Shown piece by piece: positions 8,286 through 17,047 of a DNA stretch of 64,000 nucleotides. The DNA is taken from the NCBI GenBank assembly GCA_937898715.1, contig CALEKA010000073.1, positions 27,738-91,737 on the forward strand, written 5' to 3'. Position 1 is the stretch's first letter. Each line of letters begins with the position of its first letter. The position numbers and the translations under genes were made by a program. The stretch comes from an uncultured Prevotella sp. (GTDB taxonomy: Bacteria > Bacteroidota > Bacteroidia > Bacteroidales > Bacteroidaceae). Under the pieces are notes generated by a model that was not told where the DNA came from, ran no database searches, and worked only from the letters and a program-made list of their open reading frames with translations.

Positions 8286-8310
8286 AGGTGAAAAACTATC
8301 TTAGAAGAGT

Positions 8311-8360
8311 GGAAAAATTAGTGGTGGGAAGAGGAAAAATTAGTGGTGGGAAGAGAAAAA
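8311..8360 (+). repeat. 22-bp tandem repeat (about 2.5 units)
   Basis: Units beginning GAAAAATTAGTGGTGGGAAG repeat with period 22. The same unit is arrayed at 60012-60158 and, inverted, at 40068-40130. In two of the three loci it abuts a rho-independent terminator. Confidence 0.75.
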
Positions 8361-8398
8361 ATTATCCCCCCTTTCAGTTTTTGCTGGAAGGGGGGATA
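8355..8398 (-). terminator. Intrinsic terminator after the GH31 gene
   Basis: The stem between 8363-8377 and 8384-8398 (15 bp, one G-T wobble) is followed on the minus strand by a T6 run (8361-8356). It lies about 50 bp after the stop of the GH31 gene and could also end plus-strand transcripts from the GH127-like gene. Confidence 0.8.
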
Positions 8399-8446
8399 AA
8401 TATTTAGCTTCTGAGCCTAAGGGATTTAGGCATTAGAGGGGGGACG

Positions 8447-11400
8447 TTAGAACTTCACTGTGCCGAGGTTGCGGTCTACGAGCATGCCGTCCTTGGCCTT
8501 GAGGGTGAACTTGCCTGCCTTCTTGGCGCGGAACTTGATGACGAAGAGGTTGTGGTCGCCTTCGTCGAGGAGGAAGTTGTTGCCGCGGTTGACGAAGGTG
8601 GGGAAGAGTTCCTTCTGACCGTTGGTGTGAAGGCGGTCGTAAGTCAAGTTGACCATATCCTTCATGCCGAGCAGCTCGGTGCCTACATACTCGAGTTCGC
8701 TCGTGTTGTAAGGCAGAGCGAAGCTGAGAGCGTTGACGTAGTGGAGGGCTTTACCGCTCACGGTCACCTCTACCATGTCGCCAGCGGCGAAGGTCTTCTT
8801 GTTGGGAGTGAGGACGAGAGAGCCCGATACCTTGTCGTTGGAGTTGCGCACGCCACCATCGAGTTCGGTCGTTACGCAAGAGATGTCGTAGGCGTCGATG
8901 AGGCCGTTCTTGTTGATATCACCAGCGCTCACGTAGTCGAAGTCGCTATCGCCACGACGCAGACCGGTATAGTTCATGTAAGAAGTGAGGTCGTTTTCGT
9001 CGATGCGCTTATCGTGGTTGATATCGCCCTGGTAGAAGCTTTCCGAACCGGGCACCTTGAAGATGTACATCTGACTGCCTGAAGCGAAGTTGCCCACAGC
9101 CTTGCTGATGTGCATCTTGACGTAGCGTGCTTCGGGGTTACCGGTGAACTGGAAGGTCTTGTGGTCCTTCGTCTGTGCCCACTGGAAGCTTACGGGCTCG
9201 CTCCACGTCTGACGGTCGGTGCTGACGGAGAATGTACCCTCGAGCAGTGTGCCGTTGCCAGCATCTTCGCGGGGGATGTATTCGAGTCGGTCGAGCTTGT
9301 TGACCGAACGGAGGTCGATCGTCACGTCGGCGGGTACGCCTTCGCCCTTGCCCCACTTGGTGTGCCAGGGGCTCTTCTCGTCGAAGTCGAAGAGCTTGTC
9401 GACGCCCTGTCCGGGCTGATCCTGTGCAGAGTTTTGTGCCTTGATGCCGTGGATGGCAAATTCCAAGGGGTTGCTCTTCGTGGTGGCGCTCACGGGGGTC
9501 CAGTCGGAGTAGCCGTCCTTGTTGACCGCACGCACCTTGAGGGCATAGGCAGTCTCGGGCTGGAGGCCGTCGATGGTGAACTCTCCCTGGCGGATGGTGC
9601 TATAGAGCATGCCGTTGTACTCTACTTCGTAGAAGTCGGCATTGTCGGCATTCTTCCATGAGGGTGTGAGCGAGAACACGCCGATGCCGTCGCCGCTGAG
9701 GCTTACCTCGGGAGCTGAGAGTGCTCCGGTGTGGGTGCGCAGACGGTCGGCAGGGTTGAAGTCGAAGCCTTCTACCTTCACCTCCAAGGCGCTTGCAGTG
9801 ACGTCGGCCTTGCCGAGCTTCACGAGGAGCTGAGCGTTCTTCGTGATCACCTTCTTGGAGGCTTCAGAGCCGGGGGTAGAGAAGCGGTTGAGGTTGGGGG
9901 CGGCGTCGTAGAAGTATACGTCCGTCTGCTTTTCAAAGTCGGCGAGCGAACTTACGGCGGTGAGCTTCACGCTCTTCTTGCCCACCTTGGCGCTTACGCT
10001 CTTGGGCTCTTGGCTCACGTTGATGCGCAGCTCGGTCTCCTTCTGCGGCTCAAAGCCTTGGTAGGTGCCGTAGGTGGGGTTGATTGTCACCACGAGGCGG
10101 CCCTTGCCGTTGGCAGAGGTAGCGATTTCGGTGCGCGCGCACTGACCGTTGAGGTAGGCTTGAGTCTGACCATCGTCGTCGTACTGGGTGAAACCGTTGG
10201 TGCCGTTGGGGGTGGAGTAGATCTCATAGGCGCGATAGTCGGCGCGGATCTGTGAGGGATTGTTGTTGGGGTTGGCCATGGGGATGATCGCATCGGCCTT
10301 GACAAATACGGGGAGCTTCCAGAGGGGTGCGTCGTAGTTGTTGATGATGCGGCCGCCCTCGTAGACGTCGCCATTGTAGTAGTCCACCCATCGGCCCTCG
10401 GGCAGATAGATGCCATTGCGTATGTCGTTGCCGTCCTTGTCGGCCTTGGTGTCCTTATAGATAGGTGCTACGAGGAATGAGGGGCCGTACATAAACTGAT
10501 ACTCTGTGGCGGTGCCGAGGGTATAGTCGTTGGGGTAGTCGAGGAACATGGCGCGGATGATGGGCTTGCCGTCGACTGCCTGGCGTGCGATGGTGTAGGT
10601 GTAGGGCAAGAGCATGCTCTTGAGCTTGAGGTAAGAGCGGTTGATGCTTGTGGCAGGCTCGCCGAGCACTTCGGGATACTTGGGGTTGGCGCCCCATCCG
10701 TCCATGTTGAGCTCCATGGGGGTGAAGGTCTTCCACTGGAATTCACGCACGTTGACGGGTACGTTCTTTCCACCGAAGATGCCGTCGACATCGGAGGTGA
10801 TGTTGGGCTGACCTGAGAGGCCCGACCCGATGAAAGTGGGTATGTGGAAGCGGATGTACTCCCAGTCGCCACCCGTCTGGTCGCCACTCCAGATGCCTGC
10901 GTAGCGCTGTGTGCCAGCCCAGCCATCGAGCGAGATGATGAAGGGACGGGCGTTGGATCCATAGTAGGGCATGACTTGTGCTACGTCGGCCACACCGTTG
11001 AGGCCAAAGGAGTAGCCGTAGCCCACCCAAGCCACGTCGGTCTTGAGCACACGCACACCGGCGTCGCGCACTTCCTTGACAATGTCGCGCTGGAGCAGTG
11101 GCTCGATGCCTTCCTTGGGGTGGAGGTCGCTCTGGGTCCAGAGGCCTATCTCTACGCCCTTAGAGCGTGCATAGTCGCCAAACTCCTTGAGGTTCTGGAT
11201 GTTGCCGTCGAGCGAAGAGGTCTGGCCGTAGCCTGCTCCGTAACCGTCGTTGGGGAGGAACCATCCGAGGGGCATATCATTCTTGATATAGCGATCGATG
11301 GCTGCGCGGGCGGAGAACTGATAGTTCTGCTTTTCACCATTGAGGCTTTCCTTCACGCCGCCGTTGTCCTTCTGGCTCTCGTTGTAGCGCTTGCCGTCTT

Positions 11401-12367
11401 CGTAGAGCATGAAGCCGTTTTCGGCGGGTGTCCAGTAGTCGCGGTTGTAGGCATTGAGGTGACCCTCGTAGAAGCCAAACTTAGGCAGCAGTACGGGGTT
11501 GCCGGTGAGCTGATAGAAGTCGTTGAGCAGATCGACGGGCTGCTGGTCGACCATGATGAAGGCGTCGAGATAGTCTTCCTGGTGGGAGAGGATCACCTTG
11601 TCTTCGTCGGTAGCGCCGAAGTCGTAGCGACCGGGCTTAAAGGTGTCCCAGAGGAGGCCGTAGCCCTTGGTGCTCCAGAAGAAGGGAGTGGGCGATGCCA
11701 CACCGCCGTCCACCCAATTGTTGGTGTTTTCGATGGCGATGCTCTTGCCCTTGTGGCTGAAGCGGCCGTTTTGCACACCGCCGCCGTAGAAGTACTCGCC
11801 CGTGCGAGCCTTGAAGGTGAGCGTAGTGCTGGTCTTGTCGAAGCTTACGGGCTGAATGCTCTCTACTACGGTCTCGCCGCTCTGCGTGTTGATCACGTTC
11901 ATGAGACCGCTTTGCTTGTCGAAGCTGATGGACACGCGCTGTGTGGCAATGGTGATGGCCTTGTCGCTCTCGCGGAGGTCTACTGTCATGGGGGCACGGC
12001 GGGCATCGTCTACGAGGATCTTGGCTGCGGGTGTGGCCTGAGGGTCGCGCACTACGCCGCCATTGTCGTCGCGGAAGAGGCGGAAGATGTTGTCGCCGTA
12101 GAAGTCGATGGTGAGTTGTTTGCCGTCGGCATAGGTCAGTTCCACGGTGGTGGGATTGATCTTTGCCGCGCTCTTGATGGGGCTCTGGGCGGCGGTGGTG
12201 CTTGTGGCAGCTGAGGCTGCGATGTAAGCATCGTTGCTCACGAGTCCGGAAGCGAGCGGCAGGGCTTGTATGCCCGCGGGGCTAACCGTCATGCCGGCTA
12301 CTGCCAGGGGCAGAGCCATCACGAGGGTGGCGCACTTGCTGCTGCGCTGTTGCTTGGATTTCTTCAT
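8447..12367 (-). CDS. Secreted multidomain GH31 glycosidase with FN3, CBM32-like, dockerin and cohesin-like modules
   Basis: 1306 aa. A signal peptide-like start (MKKSKQQRSSKCATLVMALP) is followed by the GH31 N-terminal beta-sandwich and a (beta/alpha)8 barrel. The likely nucleophile is D444 in VLKTDVAWVGYGYSFGLNG and the acid/base D496 in GIWSGDQTGGDW. Then come the GH31 C-terminal beta domains, an FN3 module (PETAYALKVRAVNKDGYSDW), an F5/8-type C/CBM32-like module (VDKLFDFDEKSPWHTKWG), two dockerin-like EF-hand repeats (DINHDKRIDENDL and DINKNGLIDAYDI) and a C-terminal cohesin-like beta domain (YVNALSFALPYNTSELEYVG). The barrel resembles the GH31 group that includes bacterial alpha-N-acetylgalactosaminidases (subfamily 18 from memory, unverified), so host or microbial glycan cleavage is plausible. 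No SusC/D partner is adjacent. Confidence 0.85.
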   Translation of the reverse strand: MKKSKQQRSSKCATLVMALPLAVAGMTVSPAGIQALPLASGLVSNDAYIAASAATSTTAAQSPIKSAAKINPTTVELTYADGKQLTIDFYGDNIFRLFRDDNGGVVRDPQATPAAKILVDDARRAPMTVDLRESDKAITIATQRVSISFDKQSGLMNVINTQSGETVVESIQPVSFDKTSTTLTFKARTGEYFYGGGVQNGRFSHKGKSIAIENTNNWVDGGVASPTPFFWSTKGYGLLWDTFKPGRYDFGATDEDKVILSHQEDYLDAFIMVDQQPVDLLNDFYQLTGNPVLLPKFGFYEGHLNAYNRDYWTPAENGFMLYEDGKRYNESQKDNGGVKESLNGEKQNYQFSARAAIDRYIKNDMPLGWFLPNDGYGAGYGQTSSLDGNIQNLKEFGDYARSKGVEIGLWTQSDLHPKEGIEPLLQRDIVKEVRDAGVRVLKTDVAWVGYGYSFGLNGVADVAQVMPYYGSNARPFIISLDGWAGTQRYAGIWSGDQTGGDWEYIRFHIPTFIGSGLSGQPNITSDVDGIFGGKNVPVNVREFQWKTFTPMELNMDGWGANPKYPEVLGEPATSINRSYLKLKSMLLPYTYTIARQAVDGKPIIRAMFLDYPNDYTLGTATEYQFMYGPSFLVAPIYKDTKADKDGNDIRNGIYLPEGRWVDYYNGDVYEGGRIINNYDAPLWKLPVFVKADAIIPMANPNNNPSQIRADYRAYEIYSTPNGTNGFTQYDDDGQTQAYLNGQCARTEIATSANGKGRLVVTINPTYGTYQGFEPQKETELRINVSQEPKSVSAKVGKKSVKLTAVSSLADFEKQTDVYFYDAAPNLNRFSTPGSEASKKVITKNAQLLVKLGKADVTASALEVKVEGFDFNPADRLRTHTGALSAPEVSLSGDGIGVFSLTPSWKNADNADFYEVEYNGMLYSTIRQGEFTIDGLQPETAYALKVRAVNKDGYSDWTPVSATTKSNPLEFAIHGIKAQNSAQDQPGQGVDKLFDFDEKSPWHTKWGKGEGVPADVTIDLRSVNKLDRLEYIPREDAGNGTLLEGTFSVSTDRQTWSEPVSFQWAQTKDHKTFQFTGNPEARYVKMHISKAVGNFASGSQMYIFKVPGSESFYQGDINHDKRIDENDLTSYMNYTGLRRGDSDFDYVSAGDINKNGLIDAYDISCVTTELDGGVRNSNDKVSGSLVLTPNKKTFAAGDMVEVTVSGKALHYVNALSFALPYNTSELEYVGTELLGMKDMVNLTYDRLHTNGQKELFPTFVNRGNNFLLDEGDHNLFVIKFRAKKAGKFTLKAKDGMLVDRNLGTVKF

Positions 12368-12398
12368 ATGGGGATGTTTTTGAGTTTCGGGGGGGATT

Positions 12399-12505
12399 TC
12401 TAGGGATTCTAGTACTTCTAGTCTTTCTAGTACTTCTAGTCTTTCTAGTGCTTCTAGTCTTTCTAGTGCTTCTAGTGCTTATAGTCTTTCTATAGATACT
12501 AGGGG
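12399..12505. repeat. 9-bp CTAG tandem array
   Basis: About eleven 9-bp units of the form TTCTAGTNN (mostly TTCTAGTCT, TTCTAGTAC, TTCTAGTGC) lie between the GH31 and lipoprotein genes. Comparable arrays are at 13336-13420 and 42833-42888. Confidence 0.85.
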
Positions 12506-12531
12506 ATAGCGCTTATAGAAAAGAGCGGGGC

Positions 12532-13299
12532 TTAATTGCCTTGCTCGCTGTGGGCGGCCTGGATGACGGTGATGGGGGTGCTCACGCCGTTGGAGGTGAG
12601 GGTGAGGGTGGCGGTGCGAGGCTCGGAGGCGGTGTTCTCAGAGATGTTGAGGTTGACCGTCTGTTGCTGATTCTTGGCATAGACGCCCGCTGTGGTCTGG
12701 TTGCCATTTTCGATCTTGAGCCAGCTCTCGTCTGACGAGGTGAGAGTGGCGCCGTCGGCATAGGTGGTGAAGATCACCTGTGGCTTGGTCTGCGAAGCGG
12801 TGAGACCCGAGGCGGGCACGTTGAGGGTGAAGGTGGTGCGCTTCGTGCCATCGTCGGCTACGTCGGCCACGGGCTGCTGGATGTTGAGGTAGGGACGCTG
12901 TATGATGTAGGTGCCCAGTGAGGTGCCTTCGAGCTTGCCTGCATTGCAGAGGAAGGTGGCGAGTGCCAAGCGTTCGTCGCCCGTGGTGTTGGCTGTGAAT
13001 TGATAGTCTATGCGGAACTGCTGTGCGTAGAAGCTATTGACCTTTACCGATTGGGGAGCGGGCTGACCATTGTAGGTGGCTGTGATCCACTCGGAAGCTA
13101 TCTTATTGAGCGTCCAGTCGTTGGTGGAACGGATAAAGGTGGAGTCGGCCGTCTGATCGGCATACATGATGAGCATTGTGGTGCTATTCTTAGCATAGCC
13201 GAAGGCGTAGTTTTCTTCGTTGGAGTCGCCACACGATGTGAGCGATGCCGTGAGGGCGAGAGCTGAGCATGCAGCTGCGAGAAAGGTTCTTAGTTTCAT
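12532..13299 (-). CDS. Surface lipoprotein with BACON-like domains
   Basis: 255 aa. The signal peptide ends in a lipobox (SLTSCGDS, Cys near residue 23). The mature protein looks like two Ig-like BACON-type sandwiches: the first contains the conserved-looking SEWITATYNG, and the second has SDESWLKIENGNQTTAG and ends with ASEPRTATLTLTSNGVSTP and ITVIQAA, the typical closing strands. BACON domains in Bacteroidetes are usually found on glycan-binding or glycan-degrading surface proteins. Position directly upstream of the GH31 gene on the same strand suggests a shared role, although two CTAG arrays bracket this gene. No catalytic domain is present. Confidence 0.75.
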   Translation of the reverse strand: MKLRTFLAAACSALALTASLTSCGDSNEENYAFGYAKNSTTMLIMYADQTADSTFIRSTNDWTLNKIASEWITATYNGQPAPQSVKVNSFYAQQFRIDYQFTANTTGDERLALATFLCNAGKLEGTSLGTYIIQRPYLNIQQPVADVADDGTKRTTFTLNVPASGLTASQTKPQVIFTTYADGATLTSSDESWLKIENGNQTTAGVYAKNQQQTVNLNISENTASEPRTATLTLTSNGVSTPITVIQAAHSEQGN

Positions 13300-13335
13300 A
13301 ATCGAGATGTATTAGGGGTTTCTGGGGGTTTCTAT

Positions 13336-13420
13336 GGTTTCTAGTGATTCTAGTGAAACTAGTGATTCTAGTGAAACTAGTGATTCTAGTGAAACTAGTG
13401 ACTCTAGTGATTCTGGGGAT
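13336..13420. repeat. 9-bp CTAG tandem array, TTCTAGTGA/AACTAGTGA alternating
   Basis: Nine-base units TTCTAGTGA and AACTAGTGA alternate, giving an 18-bp higher-order period. The array lies between lptD and the BACON lipoprotein gene. Confidence 0.85.
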
Positions 13421-13430
13421 GATAGTGCTT

Positions 13431-16259
13431 TTAGTACCACTCTACGTTGGTGGAGTAGGAGCTGCGCTTGTCCCACTTGAGGGCGTCGGCAAGCTCGGAG
13501 GCACGGGCACGGAAGGTGAAGTTGAAGGAGGAGTAGGGCTTCAGGACGATGGAGGCCGACATTTCGAAGCAGTGGAGGTCGCGCGAGAGCGACATGGTGG
13601 TCATCGAGATGCGGTGCATCTCGAAGTCGTAGCCCGAGTTGAAGGAGATGTTCCATCCGTCGGAAATGCGCACGTAGCCCGAGGCGTTGAGCGTCTGCGT
13701 GAAGGAGAAGGGGTAGCGCATGCGGCGCACGTTGATCTGCTTGGTGCGGTCTTCCGCCATGGTGATGCCGTAAGAGAGCGTGAGCGACCAGGGGATGGAG
13801 AATGCGAGGTAGCCGTCGGAGTCGACCTTGGCCTTCTCCTTCTTCTTACCACTTTCGCTGTTGCTATTGTTCTTAAGGTCGGGGTCGACGTTGGCATCTT
13901 CTGCATCGGTCTGAGTGTCGGATGAGTTGGTGCTGGTGCCATCAGAGGATGATTTGCCACGGCCGTGGAGACGGTCCATGAGTTTGCGCCACGTCTGGTT
14001 ATTAAAGGTGTAAGAGAGATTCTGCGACATGCCTTGGAATCGACCGAATCGGCCGTAGCTCCACTCCGTGCGGTCGGAGGTGACCACTTGGCCTTGCTCA
14101 TTAAACTTGTAGGCGTACGTGGCCCATACGGCTGCCATGGAGAAGGTCTTGTTCTTGCCGAGCTTGAGGCGCAGACGGGTGTTGAGGTTGCTCCAAGGTT
14201 GCGTCTTGGCGGCAAGGTTGTAAGAGAGCGAAGCCGAGAGCTCGTCGATGAGGGAGATCTTGCGGAAGCCTGTGGAGTCGCGGTCGGAACGCACCTTCAT
14301 CTCCAAATTGTTGGAGACGGACATGGAGATGAGACCCTGCTTGGTGCCCGAGGGGTAGCCATAGATGCCGCCCGAATAGGGGGAGTAGCTCACCCAAGAG
14401 GAGTTGCCCGCAGCATCGACGCGCTCATACTGCTTGCGATAGCCGTAGCGCGAGGTGGTGAAGTCGGGGGCGTAGCTGAAGCTGACGGAGGGCTTGAAGA
14501 CGTGACGAATGGCTTGTATCTTCTTGCCCAAGAACTTGAGGGGCTTGTAGAATCCGTAGAGGGTGGTGTTGGCGGAGATGCCTACGTTCCAGTCGTAGAG
14601 ATTGTAGAAACCGTAGGTGGTGTCGGCCAGTTCGCGTTGCAGCTCGCGATCCCACGAACGATTGACGCGCGAGGCGTACATGATGTCGCGGAAGGAGAAT
14701 GAGGGCGATATGTTGATGTACTTAAAGAGCTGGAAGGTGGCGTCGATGGGTATGCGGTGCTGGAAGCCGTTGCGCCAGTCCTTGATGAGGTTGGACTTGA
14801 AGAGCTGATTCTCCTTGGTGGTGATGGAGTTGGAGATCTGACCGGTATACGACATGGAGATCTTCTCGTACCAACGCTCCTTGCCCACCTGATGCTTGCG
14901 GCGGAAGGGATAGAAGCGGCTCAGCGAGATGCTGAGGTCGGGCAGGGTGACGGCTATGGAGGAGTCGCGCATGTTTTGCGTAAGGTTGGCAGAGGCAGAG
15001 ATGGAAAGGCCGATGCCGGTGAAGGTGTGGCTGAAACTTACGGAACTGGCACGCGTGCTCTGCGTGTACGAGAGCGGGTTGTACATGCTCTCGAGATTCT
15101 TGCGCTCATAGTTCTCGGAGGCAAAGTTGACGCGAGCAGAGAAGGTGGTGTTGGGGCTTGCCTTGGAGTCCTTCGTGTGAGTCCATTGGAGCTTAAGGCT
15201 CTTCGTGACGGAGTAGTCGGGCATGTTCTTCTCGCCCTCTACGGTGCGCAGGTAGCTGAAGTAGAGGTTGCCGCGATAGCGGTAACGCTTATTATAATTG
15301 GTCTCGGCGCTTACGCCCCATGAGCCTTTGGTGTAGATCTCACCGAGCAGCTTGAGGTCCATGTAGTCGCTCAGCGCGAGATAGTAACCACCATCGCGCA
15401 GATAGAATCCGCGGCTCGTCTCGTCGCCATAGGAGGGCATGATGAAGCCCGATGAGTACTTCTTATTGAAGGGGAAGAAGCCGTAAGGGATGGCAATGGG
15501 CAGAGGCACGTCTTCCACCACGAGGTGGGCCGGACCGAATACCGTCTCCTTGCCCGGGCGCACCTTGGCACGCGAGAGGGCGAGGTAGAAGTGGGGGTGC
15601 TTGGCGTCGCAGGTGGTGTAGCGCGCATGCTCCAGATAGAGCGTACCGTCGGCGGCGCGCTTCGACTTCTCGCTGACCATGTAGCCGTCGCCTTGCTGCG
15701 TCTTGACGTTGTGGATGAAACCCTTCTTCGTCTTGAAGTTGAACGACATGCGCTCGCTGTCATACTCATCGTCGCCCTGACGATAGACGGGGCGTTCGGC
15801 GAGTCCGCCCTCGGCAGTAGAGTCGGGGCGTGCTTCGGCATGGACGAGGCTGGAGTCCATGTTCATGGCAATCTTGGCTGCCGTGAGCTGCATGTTGAGA
15901 TAGTTCACCTGCGCACGGCCGTAGAGAAATGCCAGTCCGGAGTGGGCATCGTAGATCATGGAGTCTTCAGCGGTATACTCTACGGGCGAATCGATGCCCG
16001 CCTTGCGCTTGAGCGTGTCGACCTTGACGGTGTCGGCCTTGACGGTGTCGGCCTTGGCAGAGTCGATAGCCGTGGCGGGCACGCGTGCTGAGCGCTTTGG
16101 AGCGTGAACGGTGTCGGCGGGGGTAGCAGCGACGGTGTCGGGGGGATATGCAGCAGAGGTCGTCCTTTCCCCGCTGGGAGTGGACGACAAACGCACATGG
16201 CTGGCCATGATACACATCGTGGTCAGCATGGAAAGTATAACGAGGAAGAGAGATCGCAT
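13431..16259 (-). CDS. lptD: LptD/OstA-like outer-membrane LPS assembly protein
   Basis: About 942 aa from ATG 16259 (MRSLFLVILSMLTTMC, signal peptide); the two codons upstream start with TTG. An N-terminal linker with DTVKADTVKVDTLK repeats is followed by an OstA/LptA-like jelly roll (VEYTAEDSMIYDAHSGLAFL), then the LptD-type segment YTTCDAKHPHFYLALSRAKV and VEDVPLPIAIPYGFFPF, and a long C-terminal beta-barrel rich in aromatic strands ending NVEWY. LptD with LptE inserts lipopolysaccharide into the outer leaflet. It sits 8 bp after the HD-domain gene and is probably co-transcribed. The Bacteroidetes form is divergent, so the name is by architecture rather than close identity. Confidence 0.82.
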   Translation of the reverse strand: MRSLFLVILSMLTTMCIMASHVRLSSTPSGERTTSAAYPPDTVAATPADTVHAPKRSARVPATAIDSAKADTVKADTVKVDTLKRKAGIDSPVEYTAEDSMIYDAHSGLAFLYGRAQVNYLNMQLTAAKIAMNMDSSLVHAEARPDSTAEGGLAERPVYRQGDDEYDSERMSFNFKTKKGFIHNVKTQQGDGYMVSEKSKRAADGTLYLEHARYTTCDAKHPHFYLALSRAKVRPGKETVFGPAHLVVEDVPLPIAIPYGFFPFNKKYSSGFIMPSYGDETSRGFYLRDGGYYLALSDYMDLKLLGEIYTKGSWGVSAETNYNKRYRYRGNLYFSYLRTVEGEKNMPDYSVTKSLKLQWTHTKDSKASPNTTFSARVNFASENYERKNLESMYNPLSYTQSTRASSVSFSHTFTGIGLSISASANLTQNMRDSSIAVTLPDLSISLSRFYPFRRKHQVGKERWYEKISMSYTGQISNSITTKENQLFKSNLIKDWRNGFQHRIPIDATFQLFKYINISPSFSFRDIMYASRVNRSWDRELQRELADTTYGFYNLYDWNVGISANTTLYGFYKPLKFLGKKIQAIRHVFKPSVSFSYAPDFTTSRYGYRKQYERVDAAGNSSWVSYSPYSGGIYGYPSGTKQGLISMSVSNNLEMKVRSDRDSTGFRKISLIDELSASLSYNLAAKTQPWSNLNTRLRLKLGKNKTFSMAAVWATYAYKFNEQGQVVTSDRTEWSYGRFGRFQGMSQNLSYTFNNQTWRKLMDRLHGRGKSSSDGTSTNSSDTQTDAEDANVDPDLKNNSNSESGKKKEKAKVDSDGYLAFSIPWSLTLSYGITMAEDRTKQINVRRMRYPFSFTQTLNASGYVRISDGWNISFNSGYDFEMHRISMTTMSLSRDLHCFEMSASIVLKPYSSFNFTFRARASELADALKWDKRSSYSTNVEWY

Positions 16260-16267
16260 TTGCAATA

Positions 16268-16825
16268 TCAGAGTGCGTCGGCGTGTTGGGGCTCAAACAT
16301 TTTGACCCATTGTTTGAAGATGCTTACGCCCTCATGTCCGAACTTTTCGAGGCTAAGGGCTGTATCGTGCACGCTGCGCACGCGGTCGGGATGACTTTTA
16401 GAGTAAAACTTGTCGGCATAGCAGATGAGCTGCTCCTCGAGTGTCTCGGGGCGATAATCGCCCGGGGGCAGGGGGAGGCCTCTCTCAGCAATGGTCTCGG
16501 GTGTGAGCCCTGTGCCCGTATGCCGTTCGCATACGCGGGCTGTGCGCTCCATACCGAGGCTGCGCAGCAACTGGCCACCCAGATAGCCGTGCATGAGGTA
16601 ATGGTGCGTGCCGTGGCAGTGGATAGCGGGTGCATCGGTCTGGTAGATGCCAATGTCGTGGAGCATAGCAGCTTGTGCGATGAAGTCCAGATCGAGGTCC
16701 ATCTCGGGGTGTTGGCGTGCGATGTCGAGTGCCCGATTTGCCACTTGCAGACTGTGGTGAAGAAGCAGTTGCTTGAGCTCCTCATTGTCTGCATAATACT
16801 TATTTATTATAACGAGAGCGTCCAT
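16268..16825 (-). CDS. HD-domain phosphohydrolase, uncharacterised
   Basis: 185 aa from ATG 16825 (MDALVIINKYYAD). HD-superfamily metal ligands are visible: HHSLQVANRALDIA near 23-36, MLHDIGIY with the HD pair at 56-57, and HHYLMHGYLGGQLL further on, followed by ICYADKFYSK. This is the pattern of small cytoplasmic HDIG hydrolases acting on phosphate esters or nucleotides; the substrate is unknown. It is the first gene of a two-gene unit with lptD, preceded by a good promoter at 16874-16844. The longer frame to 16873 covers that promoter and is rejected. Confidence 0.85.
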   Translation of the reverse strand: MDALVIINKYYADNEELKQLLLHHSLQVANRALDIARQHPEMDLDLDFIAQAAMLHDIGIYQTDAPAIHCHGTHHYLMHGYLGGQLLRSLGMERTARVCERHTGTGLTPETIAERGLPLPPGDYRPETLEEQLICYADKFYSKSHPDRVRSVHDTALSLEKFGHEGVSIFKQWVKMFEPQHADAL

Positions 16826-16843
16826 TGCTTGCTTTTTGCGGGA

Positions 16844-16874
16844 CAAAGTTAGTGCAAACCGAATGCACTGCAAA
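16844..16874 (-). promoter_or_regulatory. Promoter of the HD-lptD operon
   Basis: On the minus strand TTTG (16874-16871) is followed after 19 bp by TAACTTTG (16851-16844), an almost ideal Bacteroidetes promoter, 19 bp before ATG 16825. Confidence 0.75.
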
Positions 16875-16966
16875 GGAAAAAACTCGTTTTTTCAATTGCA
16901 GTGCATACTAAAAACTCAGGCTGACACCGCCGAAGCGCCGCCAGCCTGAGGACTGAGCAGAAACGT

Positions 16967-17038
16967 ATTACTTATTACTTTTTACTTATTACTTGAAAAA
17001 GCAGAAATGTAATACTTAATACTTTATACTTAATACTT
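16967..17038. repeat. AT-rich intergenic repeats, both subtypes
   Basis: The TAATAAG form (16967-16994, TTACTTATTACTTTTTACTT) and the TATTAAG form (17010-17038, TAATACTTAATACTTTATAC) lie side by side after the Ca-ATPase gene. Confidence 0.7.
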
Positions 17039-17047
17039 GGATTTCTT

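Noticed and set aside
13312..13656. Frame with repeated SLESLV peptide
   Set aside because: It is the translation of the 9-bp CTAG array and of lptD antisense; there is no independent coding signal.
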